From Sphaerosporella brunnea (Eukaryota; Ascomycota; Pezizomycetes; Pezizales; Pyronemataceae), in NCBI GenBank assembly GCA_008704415.1, contig VXIS01000263.1:1-64000 (forward strand): a stretch of 64,000 bases of DNA, read 5' to 3'. The number at the start of each line of letters is the position of its first letter. Within the stretch, counting starts at the first letter, position 1. Position numbers and translations under genes: made by a program. Below the pieces are notes generated by a model. The model was given only the letters and a program-made list of their open reading frames with translations, had not been told where the DNA came from and did no database searches. Of this stretch, positions 45,615 through 56,797 are shown piece after piece.

Positions 45615-46643
45615 GGCGGTGCGTGGGGAGTATGTGGAGGTGAGGGGAGGTCAACGCCTTATATTTGACCCGCTTCGGTTTCCTGGCGAAGCAGGTACTT
45701 TCCGCTGAGTTCCGCAAGCAAAAAACTGTCGAATGGCCGATTATAGGGCTGCTCTATCACGTACATCCGCGTCACAAACAAGTCTCCAGCAACTTCCACT
45801 GTGACCACGCCAGACTTTTAGATGCATTAGGCACTGCTTCTCGGAGTGTACCACTATGCCGAGCACGGTAGGAGCTGAGAAAAACACTCTGGCGAGTATT
45901 TTGTTCCAGAAATTGGCGTGAAGTACTTATATACAATCCGCCGCAACACGAGTTCTCGACAGCTGGCCAAGCTGGCCATGGATTGCTGGGCTGGCTGCAG
46001 TGTTCTCAACAGCCGGCCCAAAAAGCCCGGGCTGTCAGCCCGGCTGCCAAAATGGGCCGGCTGGGCTGGCTGTTTGATCAGCCCGGCTACGAAGCCCGGC
46101 TGTGGGCTGCATCTTTGAATGTAAAAGTCGCGAATTGGTACAGAGTGATAACTAGTGAGGCAACAATGATGTCCATTCTTCATACCCGAACAACAGCTCA
46201 TGCAGCCCACAGCCAGCCGGCCGAGCTGGCTTTTTGATTAGCCTAACGCAGCCCAACGCAGCCAGCCCGGCTGGCTGGCTATCGAGAACACTAAATGCTA
46301 TACTCGATATTGTGAGTATATCTTCCAGGAAGACTCTGTACTTACTGATTCTTGCGAACCCAGGCGGTCGGCTTGTTACAAAGTTTGGGTCATAGTGTTA
46401 TTACTTATCGCGAGTCTCGTTCATCTTGAGCATCTGGCAATTCTAGTTAATTAGTGCTTGAAGGATCTAGCTGACATTGAAAAAGCAGGGAACTTACCTG
46501 GCCGATCGTGCGCTTCCCAACAATTGATTTGGCCGAGTGACGTCTCATGTTCTGCCTCCGGCCATGGGAACAGAAACAAAATAACCAGACTGAATAGCAA
46601 CACCGGCACAGCACCAGCATGAATAGCAACCGCCAATCACCCC
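45615..46643. other. Intergenic in left arm with MITE-like element
   Basis: 1 kb between the unidentified gene and the small-protein gene 46709. Apart from the GC-rich element (45999-46292) and the promoter just before 46709, nothing is recognised. The right-arm equivalent is 57299-58327. Confidence 0.6.
45999..46292 (+). mobile_element. MITE-like GC-rich element with long imperfect inverted ends (left copy)
   Basis: Starts AGTGTTCTCAACAGCC and ends with the complement, GGCTATCGAGAACACT. The inverted ends run inward for ~95-115 bases, are built from AGCCCGGCTG-like words, and both finish at GGCTGTGGGCTGCAT around a ~85-base AT-richer centre. A third, partial end-like sequence (GAGTTCTCGACAGCTGGCC) lies at 45950. 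No coding capacity and no clear target duplication. Confidence 0.6.
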
Positions 46644-46650
46644 TATAAAA
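46644..46650 (+). promoter_or_regulatory. TATA box of small-protein gene 1 (left)
   Basis: TATAAAA, 59 bases ahead of the ATG at 46709, with CCAAT at 46633. The related upstream regions of copies 2 and 3 keep the GAATAGC...AGC words but have TATGAAA or no match here. Confidence 0.55.
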
Positions 46651-46708
46651 GTGCCTCTTAGGAGCTACAGTTCTTTGCTATCATCGACCACTGCCTCCTA
46701 CAACTACA

Positions 46709-47144
46709 ATGTTATACATCTCGACTTTCTACGAGAACCATCAAGCCCACGCCCGCGCTTGGGCCGAGCACAAGCGCCAGCAGAAGCTCAAGGCCCGCGG
46801 CATGTGGCACTCGCGCCCCAAGACCCGCCGCACCGAAAACTGCGTCAAGAAGATCAGAAAGAAGGCCATTGTGGCCATGTCTGACAAGCCGAGCGACTTT
46901 TGTGAGTACCTTCCCGTCAGTAGGAAATTATCTGGTTTGGTTGGACCGCTAACGCCTACTTCCAGACGGCGTGACCAAAGCCCCGGCCAACCCCAAGGCC
47001 CGTCTGTTGAGACGGACTCATTGGAAGGTGGCCAGACACATCGATGCTTGGAAGCTGTTTAGGAGCCAGGCTGAGATGGAGAAGGTGGAGGAGAACAAGG
47101 ACGACGAAGCCTATATGGCCGATGACGAGGAGGAGGAGGCGTGA
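46709..47144 (+). CDS. Small basic/acidic protein, tandem family member 1, intact (left)
   Basis: Two exons, 46709-46901 and 46966-47144, 123 residues; the 64-bp intron is GTGAGT...CTAAC...CCAG. The protein begins MLYISTFYENHQAHARAWAE, is Lys/Arg-rich in the middle (KARLLRRTHWKVARHIDAW) and ends with an acidic DDEAYMADDEEEEA. Two further copies follow at 48322 and 49577 with the same intron position and similar upstream sequence. I recognise no family. A nucleic-acid or ribosome-associated role is conceivable from the charge pattern but is a guess. Confidence 0.7.
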
Positions 47145-48321
47145 GCGGTTTTTTTTTTTCCTTTTTCCTGTTACTTTGTCTTTCTTTTGCTTGAAGAGGT
47201 TTTTTTTTTCATTCGGAATTGCTATGTGACTTAAAAACGGTGTGCGCTTGGTACTAGAACACAAGCTCTAGTCGCAGCTGGGCCTAGAGGCAGCATTGAG
47301 TCGGTATGATAAAGGTGACATCTTAAGACTAGATAGTACTTTGACGTTACCACGAAGCAACGTCGTGTTGCAGTCAAAAACAAGCGGAAGGAGAAGGGAT
47401 GGGTTCCATTGGAAGTGGGCGTGATGACGCTCTAGAGATAACTGCACTGGGGCGGGCCCATGCCATCGAAATAGACCTTTTGGTATGGTACGGTACGCAT
47501 CTAGCACCGTTGCGCCGTTTCCAAATCACGGGGACGGTCAATGCATCGATCTTTCCGAGGTTGTTTTCTGAGAAACACTCAGCTGGCCACAAAGAGAATT
47601 TCTCTACAGTCAAGGGACAGAGTGCGTCGTCGCCACAAGGCAACTCACCAGCACAATCCGCACGCTTTTTTCATCAACCTCCTCCTAGTATCGGTTGCAG
47701 CCCTTCTTTTCCATCAACAATCAACCTGACAGTCTCTTGCATGTGGGCCTTGCCCGTTGCTGGTGCTTCGTCGACGTCTGGACCCTGGCGCCTCTTTTGG
47801 GAGCCAGGTTGCCTTCGTTTGTGATAGCGGCTGTTCCTCGCAGAGCCATCAGGTTGCTGGAAGACTTAAAGCTGCATTCGGACGTCACGATCGGGGCGTT
47901 CACCCCCCAACAAAATGACCACGTAAGTGGTGTTTGGCTCGACGTATTGCAATACTCTAGCTGGTGGCAGGGGAGCAGAAAGTTCCCTCCTTCGGGCAGC
48001 GGGAGAGTTGGTGTTGTCTCTTCGATAAAAGCTCGAGCATGCGCGGCACCAGCCTGCAAAGCGGCTTGGTCGTCGCCTGTTGCTCGCCTTCTATAGTGCC
48101 GCAACGTCAGAATCTACTAGTTTTTATCACAGAGCCACCGAGCTACTAGGTCGAGTGACACCCTATGCTCAGCCGACCGCCCCAGCGTCAACGGCAACCA
48201 CCACCACACTGAATAGCAACACCAGCATGAATAGCTCCAGTCTCATCACAGCTATGAAAGCCTTCTCATAAGACCAGTCCTTCTTTCCAATCATCGACCA
48301 CCACCCACCACAACACTCACA
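47145..48321. other. Intergenic between family members 1 and 2 (left)
   Basis: 1.2 kb without a supported gene. The last ~120 bases (from CTGAATAGCAACACCAGCATG) resemble the region ahead of member 1, which shows that the promoter was duplicated together with the gene. The T run at 47149-47159 differs by one base from the other arm. Confidence 0.55.
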
Positions 48322-48700
48322 ATGCTCTACATCGCCCACTTTTACGAAAACCTTCAATTTTACGCTCGTCTCTGGGACGAGAACCAGAAGCGTGAAAACG
48401 CCCGCAAGCTGTGCATCGAGAAGTCCAGACGGCCGGCCGAAAAGGCCAAGGTCAACAAGCCGAGCGGTTTTTGTGAGTCCGGCTACTCCCTTCGATGGAT
48501 GTGTTGAGATAGTTGCTAATGGTTGTAGACGCCGCCGGCCTCCCCAAGACCCCCGCAACCTCGAGGGGATGTTGCAGAGACGAGCCAAGAAGACGAGGGT
48601 TCGGGAAACCAAGAAGTGGAGGGCGTTCAAGAAGCAGGCGACCATGGAGACCGAGAAGGAGGCGGAAGATGAGGCCTACATGGCCGATGATGAGGAGTAA
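48322..48700 (+). pseudogene. Tandem family member 2, frame disrupted in exon 2 (left)
   Basis: Exon 1 (48322-48472, MLYIAHFYENLQFYARLWDE) and intron (48473-48528) are parallel to member 1. Exon 2 (48529-48700) starts in the expected frame, but the conserved end RAKKTRVRETKKW...DEAYMADDEE is in the next frame; total coding length is one base short of a multiple of three. The shift lies before ~48570, in a C/G-rich stretch. It is present in both arms. Either a young pseudogene or a consistent base-calling error. Confidence 0.65.
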
Positions 48701-49576
48701 ATTAGGAGGGTTTGGGAGGGTTTGGCGGAGTTTTTTTTTTTTTTTTTTCCAATTTTCTTTTGTTTCTTTGAAAAAATGAGGATTTTTACCTGAAATTACC
48801 GTGTGCACGTGGCTCGAAAAAGATCTCCCCCCCCGCGTTGTATCTTGCTGCCGTAAGGAGACGATCTGAAGATCAAAAGCTTACACAGGAACGCCCCCAG
48901 GCCAGGGCAGTGTTCTTTCACTCACAGTGCGTGCAGCTACTCCGGGGCGCTCGGGCAAAGGATACAGGAAAGCGCCTAGGCCGTCACGAGCGATTGGCTA
49001 TTATGTCTCAGTTACCTGAGAGCAGAAACACCCTCCGTCGAGCAAAAAAAACCTTGAGCTGTTCATGGGTTGCGGGGAGTGAGCTTTGAGGTTTCCAGCT
49101 CTTTCTAACCAATCCGACAGGGCCCACCTTGCGCCCCGTGCCAGGCGAGTATAGGTATCCAATGCAGCCGACTCCGCTTGGAAACACTGAGTGCTGTCCA
49201 GTGAAGCGAGTCAGGAAGCACCCTGCAGACGCCGTTTCAAATAGCCCGCCGGGCTTCTCGTTCAGCCCGTCGGCGTGGCTAGCTCCCGTGAACACCGCGC
49301 CACCGGGCGCTCGAGGGCCATCAGTTGAAGCGGCTTCGGACGAGGGAACCTTGGAGATTCTCCTCCTTCTATGAGTGGCATCTCATGTTCGGCCGTCCAG
49401 CGTCAATATCATGCTGCGAAGAAAACCGCCAAGCCTTGGCGTATGTCGACGAAACAACCGCATAAGAACCACCAGGCTGAAGAGCAGCACCAATACGAAT
49501 AGCTCCAGTCGATTCAGGACTACAAATCTCCGCCCTTCTTTCCCAGTGCCATCAACCATCCGCCCCTACAGCCACA
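48701..49576. other. Intergenic between family members 2 and 3 (left)
   Basis: No supported gene. Contains an 18-base T run (48731-48748), equal in both arms, and the upstream module of member 3 with GAATAGCTCCAG. Confidence 0.55.
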
Positions 49577-49845
49577 ATGCTTTGCATCTCGCATTTCTAC
49601 GGCAACCTCCACTTCTACGCTCGCCTCTAGGACGAGAGGAAGGTCTGCACAAACAGGAACTCAAGAACTTGAAGCAGGCCAAAAAGGCTGTGTGCAGCCA
49701 CAGGCCGGGCGGTTTTTGTGAGCATCCTTTTCTTTTCTTGGATGGATAAGTGTAAGTGCTTGGTTACTAATAATTGCAGACGGCATCCCCCGCATCCAGG
49801 CCAACCCTAAGGGCGCCCGCGCGAAATCACTCTGGCTTGCAGACT
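49577..49845 (+). pseudogene. Tandem family member 3, decayed (left)
   Basis: Starts MLCISHFYGNLHFYARL, then a stop codon (TAG) where member 2 has a codon for W, with later frame loss. The exon-2-like part after TTGCAG (49779) reads GIPRIQANPKGARAKSLW, resembling GVTKAPANPKARLL of member 1. The acidic end is missing. Confidence 0.7.
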
Positions 49846-49975
49846 TCCGGCACCATACAAACACTCTTCAAACTCTCCAGCTCTTCAAACTCTCCAACTC
49901 TTCAACACCCCCCAACTCCTCTAAAACTCCCCAACTCTTTAACTCTCCCATGTCGTTACTCCCACCCCCCCTCCA

Positions 49976-50476
49976 TTGAACAAAGAGCTCTCAGACGCCT
50001 CTTCAATACTATCTGATATCCCCGAAAAATTACTTGATGTCCTCGATCGTCCCAACAAAGCACAGCATGATGGCGTCAATGTCCAAACAATCAGAGCATT
50101 TGTCAACCATGTAGCCGGAGCAGGCCGTGAAAACGTCTTTGATCAAATCCTCTCATCCTCTGACCTGGATTTGTTAACTACACACTTCCGCTGCACGGTC
50201 CTCCTCCCTGGTAAGTCTTCTTCACACGTCAGGTTGAACCACCGCCCGCTCGAAGAAGCCAAGCCTTCAAGCACCAGACCGAGTACGAGGAGCAGTTGGA
50301 GGACGAGGAGTGAATGGGGGTACTTTCGGGTTGTATTTTCTTTTTCTTCGAGTACATATACTTTGCGGGCGAATATTGAGCTGGCTCTTGCTGCAGGATG
50401 GGCTGTAGCTATCCTTCGTCTCTGTGGCCGGAGAGGGGTGTGCACCTGTGCCTACCGAGTGAGCGCCTGTGAATAA
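49976..50476 (+). other. Possible gene fragment, unidentified (left)
   Basis: An open frame without ATG start. Its first half (IPEKLLDVLDRPNKAQ... AFVNHVAG...FDQILSSSDLDLL) looks protein-like by composition, then a GTAAGT interrupts. In another frame an acidic end (FKHQTEYEEQLEDEE and stop) follows, but the gap to the nearest acceptor would be only 22 bases, too short for a normal intron. It may be a relic. No family recognised. Confidence 0.25.
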
Positions 50477-50948
50477 AGTTCCCGGACAGACCCTGCTGGA
50501 TTGCAATTATTACCACGCGGATACTGCGCTCGGTGCGTTTACTGCTAGTCACTTGAACCGTCGACGGGTTCAGTTGGAATGCTGTCAGATTTGCGACATC
50601 GGAGCAGCCGAGGAACCATAAGGCCGGTCGGCTACAGCAATAATTGCCATGCAGGAGAGGATGGTTCATCCGCCCGAAACTTCCAGACCAGTGTGTTTTG
50701 TTTTTTCTTGCGTGCCACGTGGGAAGATAAATTTATTGGATCCGTAAACATCGAGGAGATGCCACGTTTTTCGAGGACAAAGCTGCCGAGGTATCTTTCT
50801 CTTGGCGCGCGAACCTGCGCGCGCGCGGCTGTAAGGTATCGGCTGTGCGGAGTTTCGGAGCTTCCAGCGGGAGAAACGGATTCGCCCCCCAAGCTCTCGG
50901 CAACCCACCTCCTCTCACCTCTCGTCGTCGGTTTTGGTTTCGCAATCC
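50477..50948. promoter_or_regulatory. Upstream region of the thioesterase gene (left)
   Basis: 472 bases ahead of the thioesterase ATG. No supported gene. A GCGCGCGAACCTGCGCGCGC stretch at about 50807-50826 is a short inverted repeat. Mirror region 52995-53466. Confidence 0.5.
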
Positions 50949-51914
50949 ATGTTCATCGCTCGAGGACTACGCAGCGCCGCTGCGGCGGCGGCCGTGCGCT
51001 CTAACATTGCGTCTTCATCTCCGGCCGTTTACAAAAGACTGCTGCAATCCCCGGCTTCCTCAAGCTTCCGAAGAGCGGCATCTACGCACGCCTCCCCCTC
51101 ACGCCGTCTCTACTCGACTGAAAGTCCCTCGCCGTCACCTACCCGCACCTTCTCCCAGCGCTTCCAACGCAGCTTCTACTTCGCGCCTGCCACTTGGGTC
51201 GGCTTCATCCTTGCATCTACCATCGCTGGAGCTGCATACGTTATCATGTCTACGTCCGATTTCATCGCATACACCGACGAAGAGTCGCTGCAAAACTTCA
51301 CCCCGACAGCGCCCAAGCAGATCGAGGTCGAGGAATACATCAAGAACCACCCGCTCGCGCAGTCTTTGCGGTCAAAGCCTGAGTTTACCGAGTCCCGTCC
51401 GACACTGAAGGTCAATGAGCAGTACCGCAACGCCTCCCTGACCTCGGGCGTGCTCGCCGGTCCTGGAAGGATCGAGGTTCCTCCTTACGTCTGGACGGAG
51501 GAGGGCGGAAAGTCGCTGGTGTCGATACTGTACCTGGGTCAGGAGCTGTGCGGATACCCGGGGCTGATCCATGGTGGCCTGCTGGCTACGCTGTTAGACG
51601 AGGGCCTGGCAAGATGCGCTTTCCCCGCATTGCCGAACAAGATCGGTATGACGGCGAACTTGACGATCAACTACCGAAAACCCAGTCCAGCGGAGTCTTT
51701 TGTAGTGCTGAGAGCGAAGACGGTCAAGGTGGAGGGACGCAAGGCGTGGGTAGAAGGTCATATCGAGACTCTTCCGAAGGATGGCGAGGAACCGGTAGTG
51801 TTGGTTGAGGCTTCAGCACTGATGGTGGAGCCTAAGCAGGCGAAGGTCACCAAGTCGATAGAGTGCAGTGCATGGGGTTTGCAAAGAAACAGAAAGGCTG
51901 GTGGTATATTCTAA
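50949..51914 (+). CDS. Mitochondrial hot-dog (4HBT/PaaI-type) thioesterase, left copy with altered C-terminus
   Basis: Starts at the first in-frame ATG (MFIARGLRSAAAAAAV). An Arg/Ser/Ala presequence and a membrane segment (WVGFILASTIAGAAYVIM, about residues 75-95) suggest mitochondrial inner-membrane anchoring. The hot-dog signature is HGGLLATLLDEGLARCAF, followed by LTINYRKPSP. Resembles fungal FMP10-like acyl-CoA thioesterases. Homology to the other arm stops at 51847, after the codon AAG of EPKQAK. The last ~22 residues (TKSIECSAWGLQ...) come from the spacer and are probably not the natural end; the right copy keeps a plausible intron and final exon. Confidence 0.75.
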   Translation: MFIARGLRSAAAAAAVRSNIASSSPAVYKRLLQSPASSSFRRAASTHASPSRRLYSTESPSPSPTRTFSQRFQRSFYFAPATWVGFILASTIAGAAYVIMSTSDFIAYTDEESLQNFTPTAPKQIEVEEYIKNHPLAQSLRSKPEFTESRPTLKVNEQYRNASLTSGVLAGPGRIEVPPYVWTEEGGKSLVSILYLGQELCGYPGLIHGGLLATLLDEGLARCAFPALPNKIGMTANLTINYRKPSPAESFVVLRAKTVKVEGRKAWVEGHIETLPKDGEEPVVLVEASALMVEPKQAKVTKSIECSAWGLQRNRKAGGIF

Positions 51915-52095
51915 GGTGGTATCGTCTAGAAAAACAATCACTCTAGCCACTACAACGCTGCGCTGCTGTATCCGCCCGTGAAAAAGCATGAGAAGAAACA
52001 AAACGCCTCTATTTGATGGCAATCAATGGGGCCATCACCTAAGCGCATATAAAGTTAGCCTGTCTCGGGCGAAATCAGACTGTACGGGTGGGCAA
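51848..52095. other. 248-bp unique spacer of the inverted repeat
   Basis: Not self-complementary and present once. Read on the minus strand it continues the right-arm thioesterase: intron (to 52039), last exon (52038-52009) and ~160 bases of 3' flank, ending ...GGTGACC at the joint with the left arm. It therefore belongs to the right-hand gene, and the left arm is the side joined on. Confidence 0.8.
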
Positions 52096-52994
52096 ACCTT
52101 CGCCTGCTTAGGCTCCACCATCAGTGCTGAAGCCTCAACCAACACTACCGGTTCCTCGCCATCCTTCGGAAGAGTCTCGATATGACCTTCTACCCACGCC
52201 TTGCGTCCCTCCACCTTGACCGTCTTCGCTCTCAGCACTACAAAAGACTCCGCTGGACTGGGTTTTCGGTAGTTGATCGTCAAGTTCGCCGTCATACCGA
52301 TCTTGTTCGGCAATGCGGGGAAAGCGCATCTTGCCAGGCCCTCGTCTAACAGCGTAGCCAGCAGGCCACCATGGATCAGCCCCGGGTATCCGCACAGCTC
52401 CTGACCCAGGTACAGTATCGACACCAGCGACTTTCCGCCCTCCTCCGTCCAGACGTAAGGAGGAACCTCGATCCTTCCAGGACCGGCGAGCACGCCCGAG
52501 GTCAGGGAGGCGTTGCGGTACTGCTCATTGACCTTCAGTGTCGGACGGGACTCGGTAAACTCAGGCTTTGACCGCAAAGACTGCGCGAGCGGGTGGTTCT
52601 TGATGTATTCCTCGACCTCGATCTGCTTGGGCGCTGTCGGGGTGAAGTTTTGCAGCGACTCTTCGTCGGTGTATGCGATGAAATCGGACGTAGACATGAT
52701 AACGTATGCAGCTCCAGCGATGGTAGATGCAAGGATGAAGCCGACCCAAGTGGCAGGCGCGAAGTAGAAGCTGCGTTGGAAGCGCTGGGAGAAGGTGCGG
52801 GTAGGTGACGGCGAGGGACTTTCAGTCGAGTAGAGACGGCGTGAGGGGGAGGCGTGCGTAGATGCCGCTCTTCGGAAGCTTGAGGAAGCCGGGGATTGCA
52901 GCAGTCTTTTGTAAACGGCCGGAGATGAAGACGCAATGTTAGAGCGCACGGCCGCCGCCGCAGCGGCGCTGCGTAGTCCTCGAGCGATGAACAT
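52009..52994 (-). CDS. Mitochondrial hot-dog thioesterase, right copy with probable native C-terminus
   Basis: Same protein as 50949-51914 for 299 codons (exon 1, 52994-52098). A 59-bp intron (52097-52039, GTTTGC...GGCTAAC...CTTAG) then leads to a 10-codon last exon ending VMAPLIAIK and stop, 308 residues in all. The branch-site-like CTAAC 15 bases before the acceptor supports this model. Reading through instead gives the tail CPPVQSDFARD. The substrate is unknown; the family cleaves acyl-CoA thioesters. Confidence 0.78.
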
Positions 52995-53466
52995 GGATTG
53001 CGAAACCAAAACCGACGACGAGAGGTGAGAGGAGGTGGGTTGCCGAGAGCTTGGGGGGCGAATCCGTTTCTCCCGCTGGAAGCTCCGAAACTCCGCACAG
53101 CCGATACCTTACAGCCGCGCGCGCGCAGGTTCGCGCGCCAAGAGAAAGATACCTCGGCAGCTTTGTCCTCGAAAAACGTGGCATCTCCTCGATGTTTACG
53201 GATCCAATAAATTTATCTTCCCACGTGGCACGCAAGAAAAAACAAAACACACTGGTCTGGAAGTTTCGGGCGGATGAACCATCCTCTCCTGCATGGCAAT
53301 TATTGCTGTAGCCGACCGGCCTTATGGTTCCTCGGCTGCTCCGATGTCGCAAATCTGACAGCATTCCAACTGAACCCGTCGACGGTTCAAGTGACTAGCA
53401 GTAAACGCACCGAGCGCAGTATCCGCGTGGTAATAATTGCAATCCAGCAGGGTCTGTCCGGGAACT

Positions 53467-53967
53467 TTATTCACAGGCGCTCACTCGGTAGGCACAGGTG
53501 CACACCCCTCTCCGGCCACAGAGACGAAGGATAGCTACAGCCCATCCTGCAGCAAGAGCCAGCTCAATATTCGCCCGCAAAGTATATGTACTCGAAGAAA
53601 AAGAAAATACAACCCGAAAGTACCCCCATTCACTCCTCGTCCTCCAACTGCTCCTCGTACTCGGTCTGGTGCTTGAAGGCTTGGCTTCTTCGAGCGGGCG
53701 GTGGTTCAACCTGACGTGTGAAGAAGACTTACCAGGGAGGAGGACCGTGCAGCGGAAGTGTGTAGTTAACAAATCCAGGTCAGAGGATGAGAGGATTTGA
53801 TCAAAGACGTTTTCACGGCCTGCTCCGGCTACATGGTTGACAAATGCTCTGATTGTTTGGACATTGACGCCATCATGCTGTGCTTTGTTGGGACGATCGA
53901 GGACATCAAGTAATTTTTCGGGGATATCAGATAGTATTGAAGAGGCGTCTGAGAGCTCTTTGTTCAA
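53467..53967 (-). other. Possible gene fragment, unidentified (right)
   Basis: Mirror copy of 49976-50476, apparently identical. See there for content. Confidence 0.25.
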
Positions 53968-54097
53968 TGGAGGGGGGGTGGGAGTAACGACATGGGAGAG
54001 TTAAAGAGTTGGGGAGTTTTAGAGGAGTTGGGGGGTGTTGAAGAGTTGGAGAGTTTGAAGAGCTGGAGAGTTTGAAGAGTGTTTGTATGGTGCCGGA

Positions 54098-54366
54098 AGT
54101 CTGCAAGCCAGAGTGATTTCGCGCGGGCGCCCTTAGGGTTGGCCTGGATGCGGGGGATGCCGTCTGCAATTATTAGTAACCAAGCACTTACACTTATCCA
54201 TCCAAGAAAAGAAAAGGATGCTCACAAAAACCGCCCGGCCTGTGGCTGCACACAGCCTTTTTGGCCTGCTTCAAGTTCTTGAGTTCCTGTTTGTGCAGAC
54301 CTTCCTCTCGTCCTAGAGGCGAGCGTAGAAGTGGAGGTTGCCGTAGAAATGCGAGATGCAAAGCAT
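54098..54366 (-). pseudogene. Tandem family member 3, decayed (right)
   Basis: Mirror copy of 49577-49845 with the same internal stop codon. Confidence 0.7.
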
Positions 54367-55242
54367 TGTGGCTGTAGGGGCGGATGGTTGATGGCACTGG
54401 GAAAGAAGGGCGGAGATTTGTAGTCCTGAATCGACTGGAGCTATTCGTATTGGTGCTGCTCTTCAGCCTGGTGGTTCTTATGCGGTTGTTTCGTCGACAT
54501 ACGCCAAGGCTTGGCGGTTTTCTTCGCAGCATGATATTGACGCTGGACGGCCGAACATGAGATGCCACTCATAGAAGGAGGAGAATCTCCAAGGTTCCCT
54601 CGTCCGAAGCCGCTTCAACTGATGGCCCTCGAGCGCCCGGTGGCGCGGTGTTCACGGGAGCTAGCCACGCCGACGGGCTGAACGAGAAGCCCGGCGGGCT
54701 ATTTGAAACGGCGTCTGCAGGGTGCTTCCTGACTCGCTTCACTGGACAGCACTCAGTGTTTCCAAGCGGAGTCGGCTGCATTGGATACCTATACTCGCCT
54801 GGCACGGGGCGCAAGGTGGGCCCTGTCGGATTGGTTAGAAAGAGCTGGAAACCTCAAAGCTCACTCCCCGCAACCCATGAACAGCTCAAGGTTTTTTTTG
54901 CTCGACGGAGGGTGTTTCTGCTCTCAGGTAACTGAGACATAATAGCCAATCGCTCGTGACGGCCTAGGCGCTTTCCTGTATCCTTTGCCCGAGCGCCCCG
55001 GAGTAGCTGCACGCACTGTGAGTGAAAGAACACTGCCCTGGCCTGGGGGCGTTCCTGTGTAAGCTTTTGATCTTCAGATCGTCTCCTTACGGCAGCAAGA
55101 TACAACGCGGGGGGGGAGATCTTTTTCGAGCCACGTGCACACGGTAATTTCAGGTAAAAATCCTCATTTTTTCAAAGAAACAAAAGAAAATTGGAAAAAA
55201 AAAAAAAAAAAACTCCGCCAAACCCTCCCAAACCCTCCTAAT

Positions 55243-55621
55243 TTACTCCTCATCATCGGCCATGTAGGCCTCATCTTCCGCCTCCTTCTCGGTCTCCATG
55301 GTCGCCTGCTTCTTGAACGCCCTCCACTTCTTGGTTTCCCGAACCCTCGTCTTCTTGGCTCGTCTCTGCAACATCCCCTCGAGGTTGCGGGGGTCTTGGG
55401 GAGGCCGGCGGCGTCTACAACCATTAGCAACTATCTCAACACATCCATCGAAGGGAGTAGCCGGACTCACAAAAACCGCTCGGCTTGTTGACCTTGGCCT
55501 TTTCGGCCGGCCGTCTGGACTTCTCGATGCACAGCTTGCGGGCGTTTTCACGCTTCTGGTTCTCGTCCCAGAGACGAGCGTAAAATTGAAGGTTTTCGTA
55601 AAAGTGGGCGATGTAGAGCAT
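55243..55621 (-). pseudogene. Tandem family member 2, frame disrupted (right)
   Basis: Mirror copy of 48322-48700 with the same one-base frame problem in exon 2. The identity of the defect in both arms means it predates the duplication or is systematic. Confidence 0.65.
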
Positions 55622-56797
55622 TGTGAGTGTTGTGGTGGGTGGTGGTCGATGATTGGAAAGAAGGACTGGTCTTATGAGAAGGCTTTCATAGCTGTGATGA
55701 GACTGGAGCTATTCATGCTGGTGTTGCTATTCAGTGTGGTGGTGGTTGCCGTTGACGCTGGGGCGGTCGGCTGAGCATAGGGTGTCACTCGACCTAGTAG
55801 CTCGGTGGCTCTGTGATAAAAACTAGTAGATTCTGACGTTGCGGCACTATAGAAGGCGAGCAACAGGCGACGACCAAGCCGCTTTGCAGGCTGGTGCCGC
55901 GCATGCTCGAGCTTTTATCGAAGAGACAACACCAACTCTCCCGCTGCCCGAAGGAGGGAACTTTCTGCTCCCCTGCCACCAGCTAGAGTATTGCAATACG
56001 TCGAGCCAAACACCACTTACGTGGTCATTTTGTTGGGGGGTGAACGCCCCGATCGTGACGTCCGAATGCAGCTTTAAGTCTTCCAGCAACCTGATGGCTC
56101 TGCGAGGAACAGCCGCTATCACAAACGAAGGCAACCTGGCTCCCAAAAGAGGCGCCAGGGTCCAGACGTCGACGAAGCACCAGCAACGGGCAAGGCCCAC
56201 ATGCAAGAGACTGTCAGGTTGATTGTTGATGGAAAAGAAGGGCTGCAACCGATACTAGGAGGAGGTTGATGAAAAAAGCGTGCGGATTGTGCTGGTGAGT
56301 TGCCTTGTGGCGACGACGCACTCTGTCCCTTGACTGTAGAGAAATTCTCTTTGTGGCCAGCTGAGTGTTTCTCAGAAAACAACCTCGGAAAGATCGATGC
56401 ATTGACCGTCCCCGTGATTTGGAAACGGCGCAACGGTGCTAGATGCGTACCGTACCATACCAAAAGGTCTATTTCGATGGCATGGGCCCGCCCCAGTGCA
56501 GTTATCTCTAGAGCGTCATCACGCCCACTTCCAATGGAACCCATCCCTTCTCCTTCCGCTTGTTTTTGACTGCAACACGACGTTGCTTCGTGGTAACGTC
56601 AAAGTACTATCTAGTCTTAAGATGTCACCTTTATCATACCGACTCAATGCTGCCTCTAGGCCCAGCTGCGACTAGAGCTTGTGTTCTAGTACCAAGCGCA
56701 CACCGTTTTTAAGTCACATAGCAATTCCGAATGAAAAAAAAAACCTCTTCAAGCAAAAGAAAGACAAAGTAACAGGAAAAAGGAAAAAAAAAACCGC

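Noticed and set aside
47399..47824. 141-codon ATG frame between small-family members 1 and 2
   Set aside because: No similarity to anything recognised, lies in the decayed intergenic part of a tandem duplication, no splice or promoter support.
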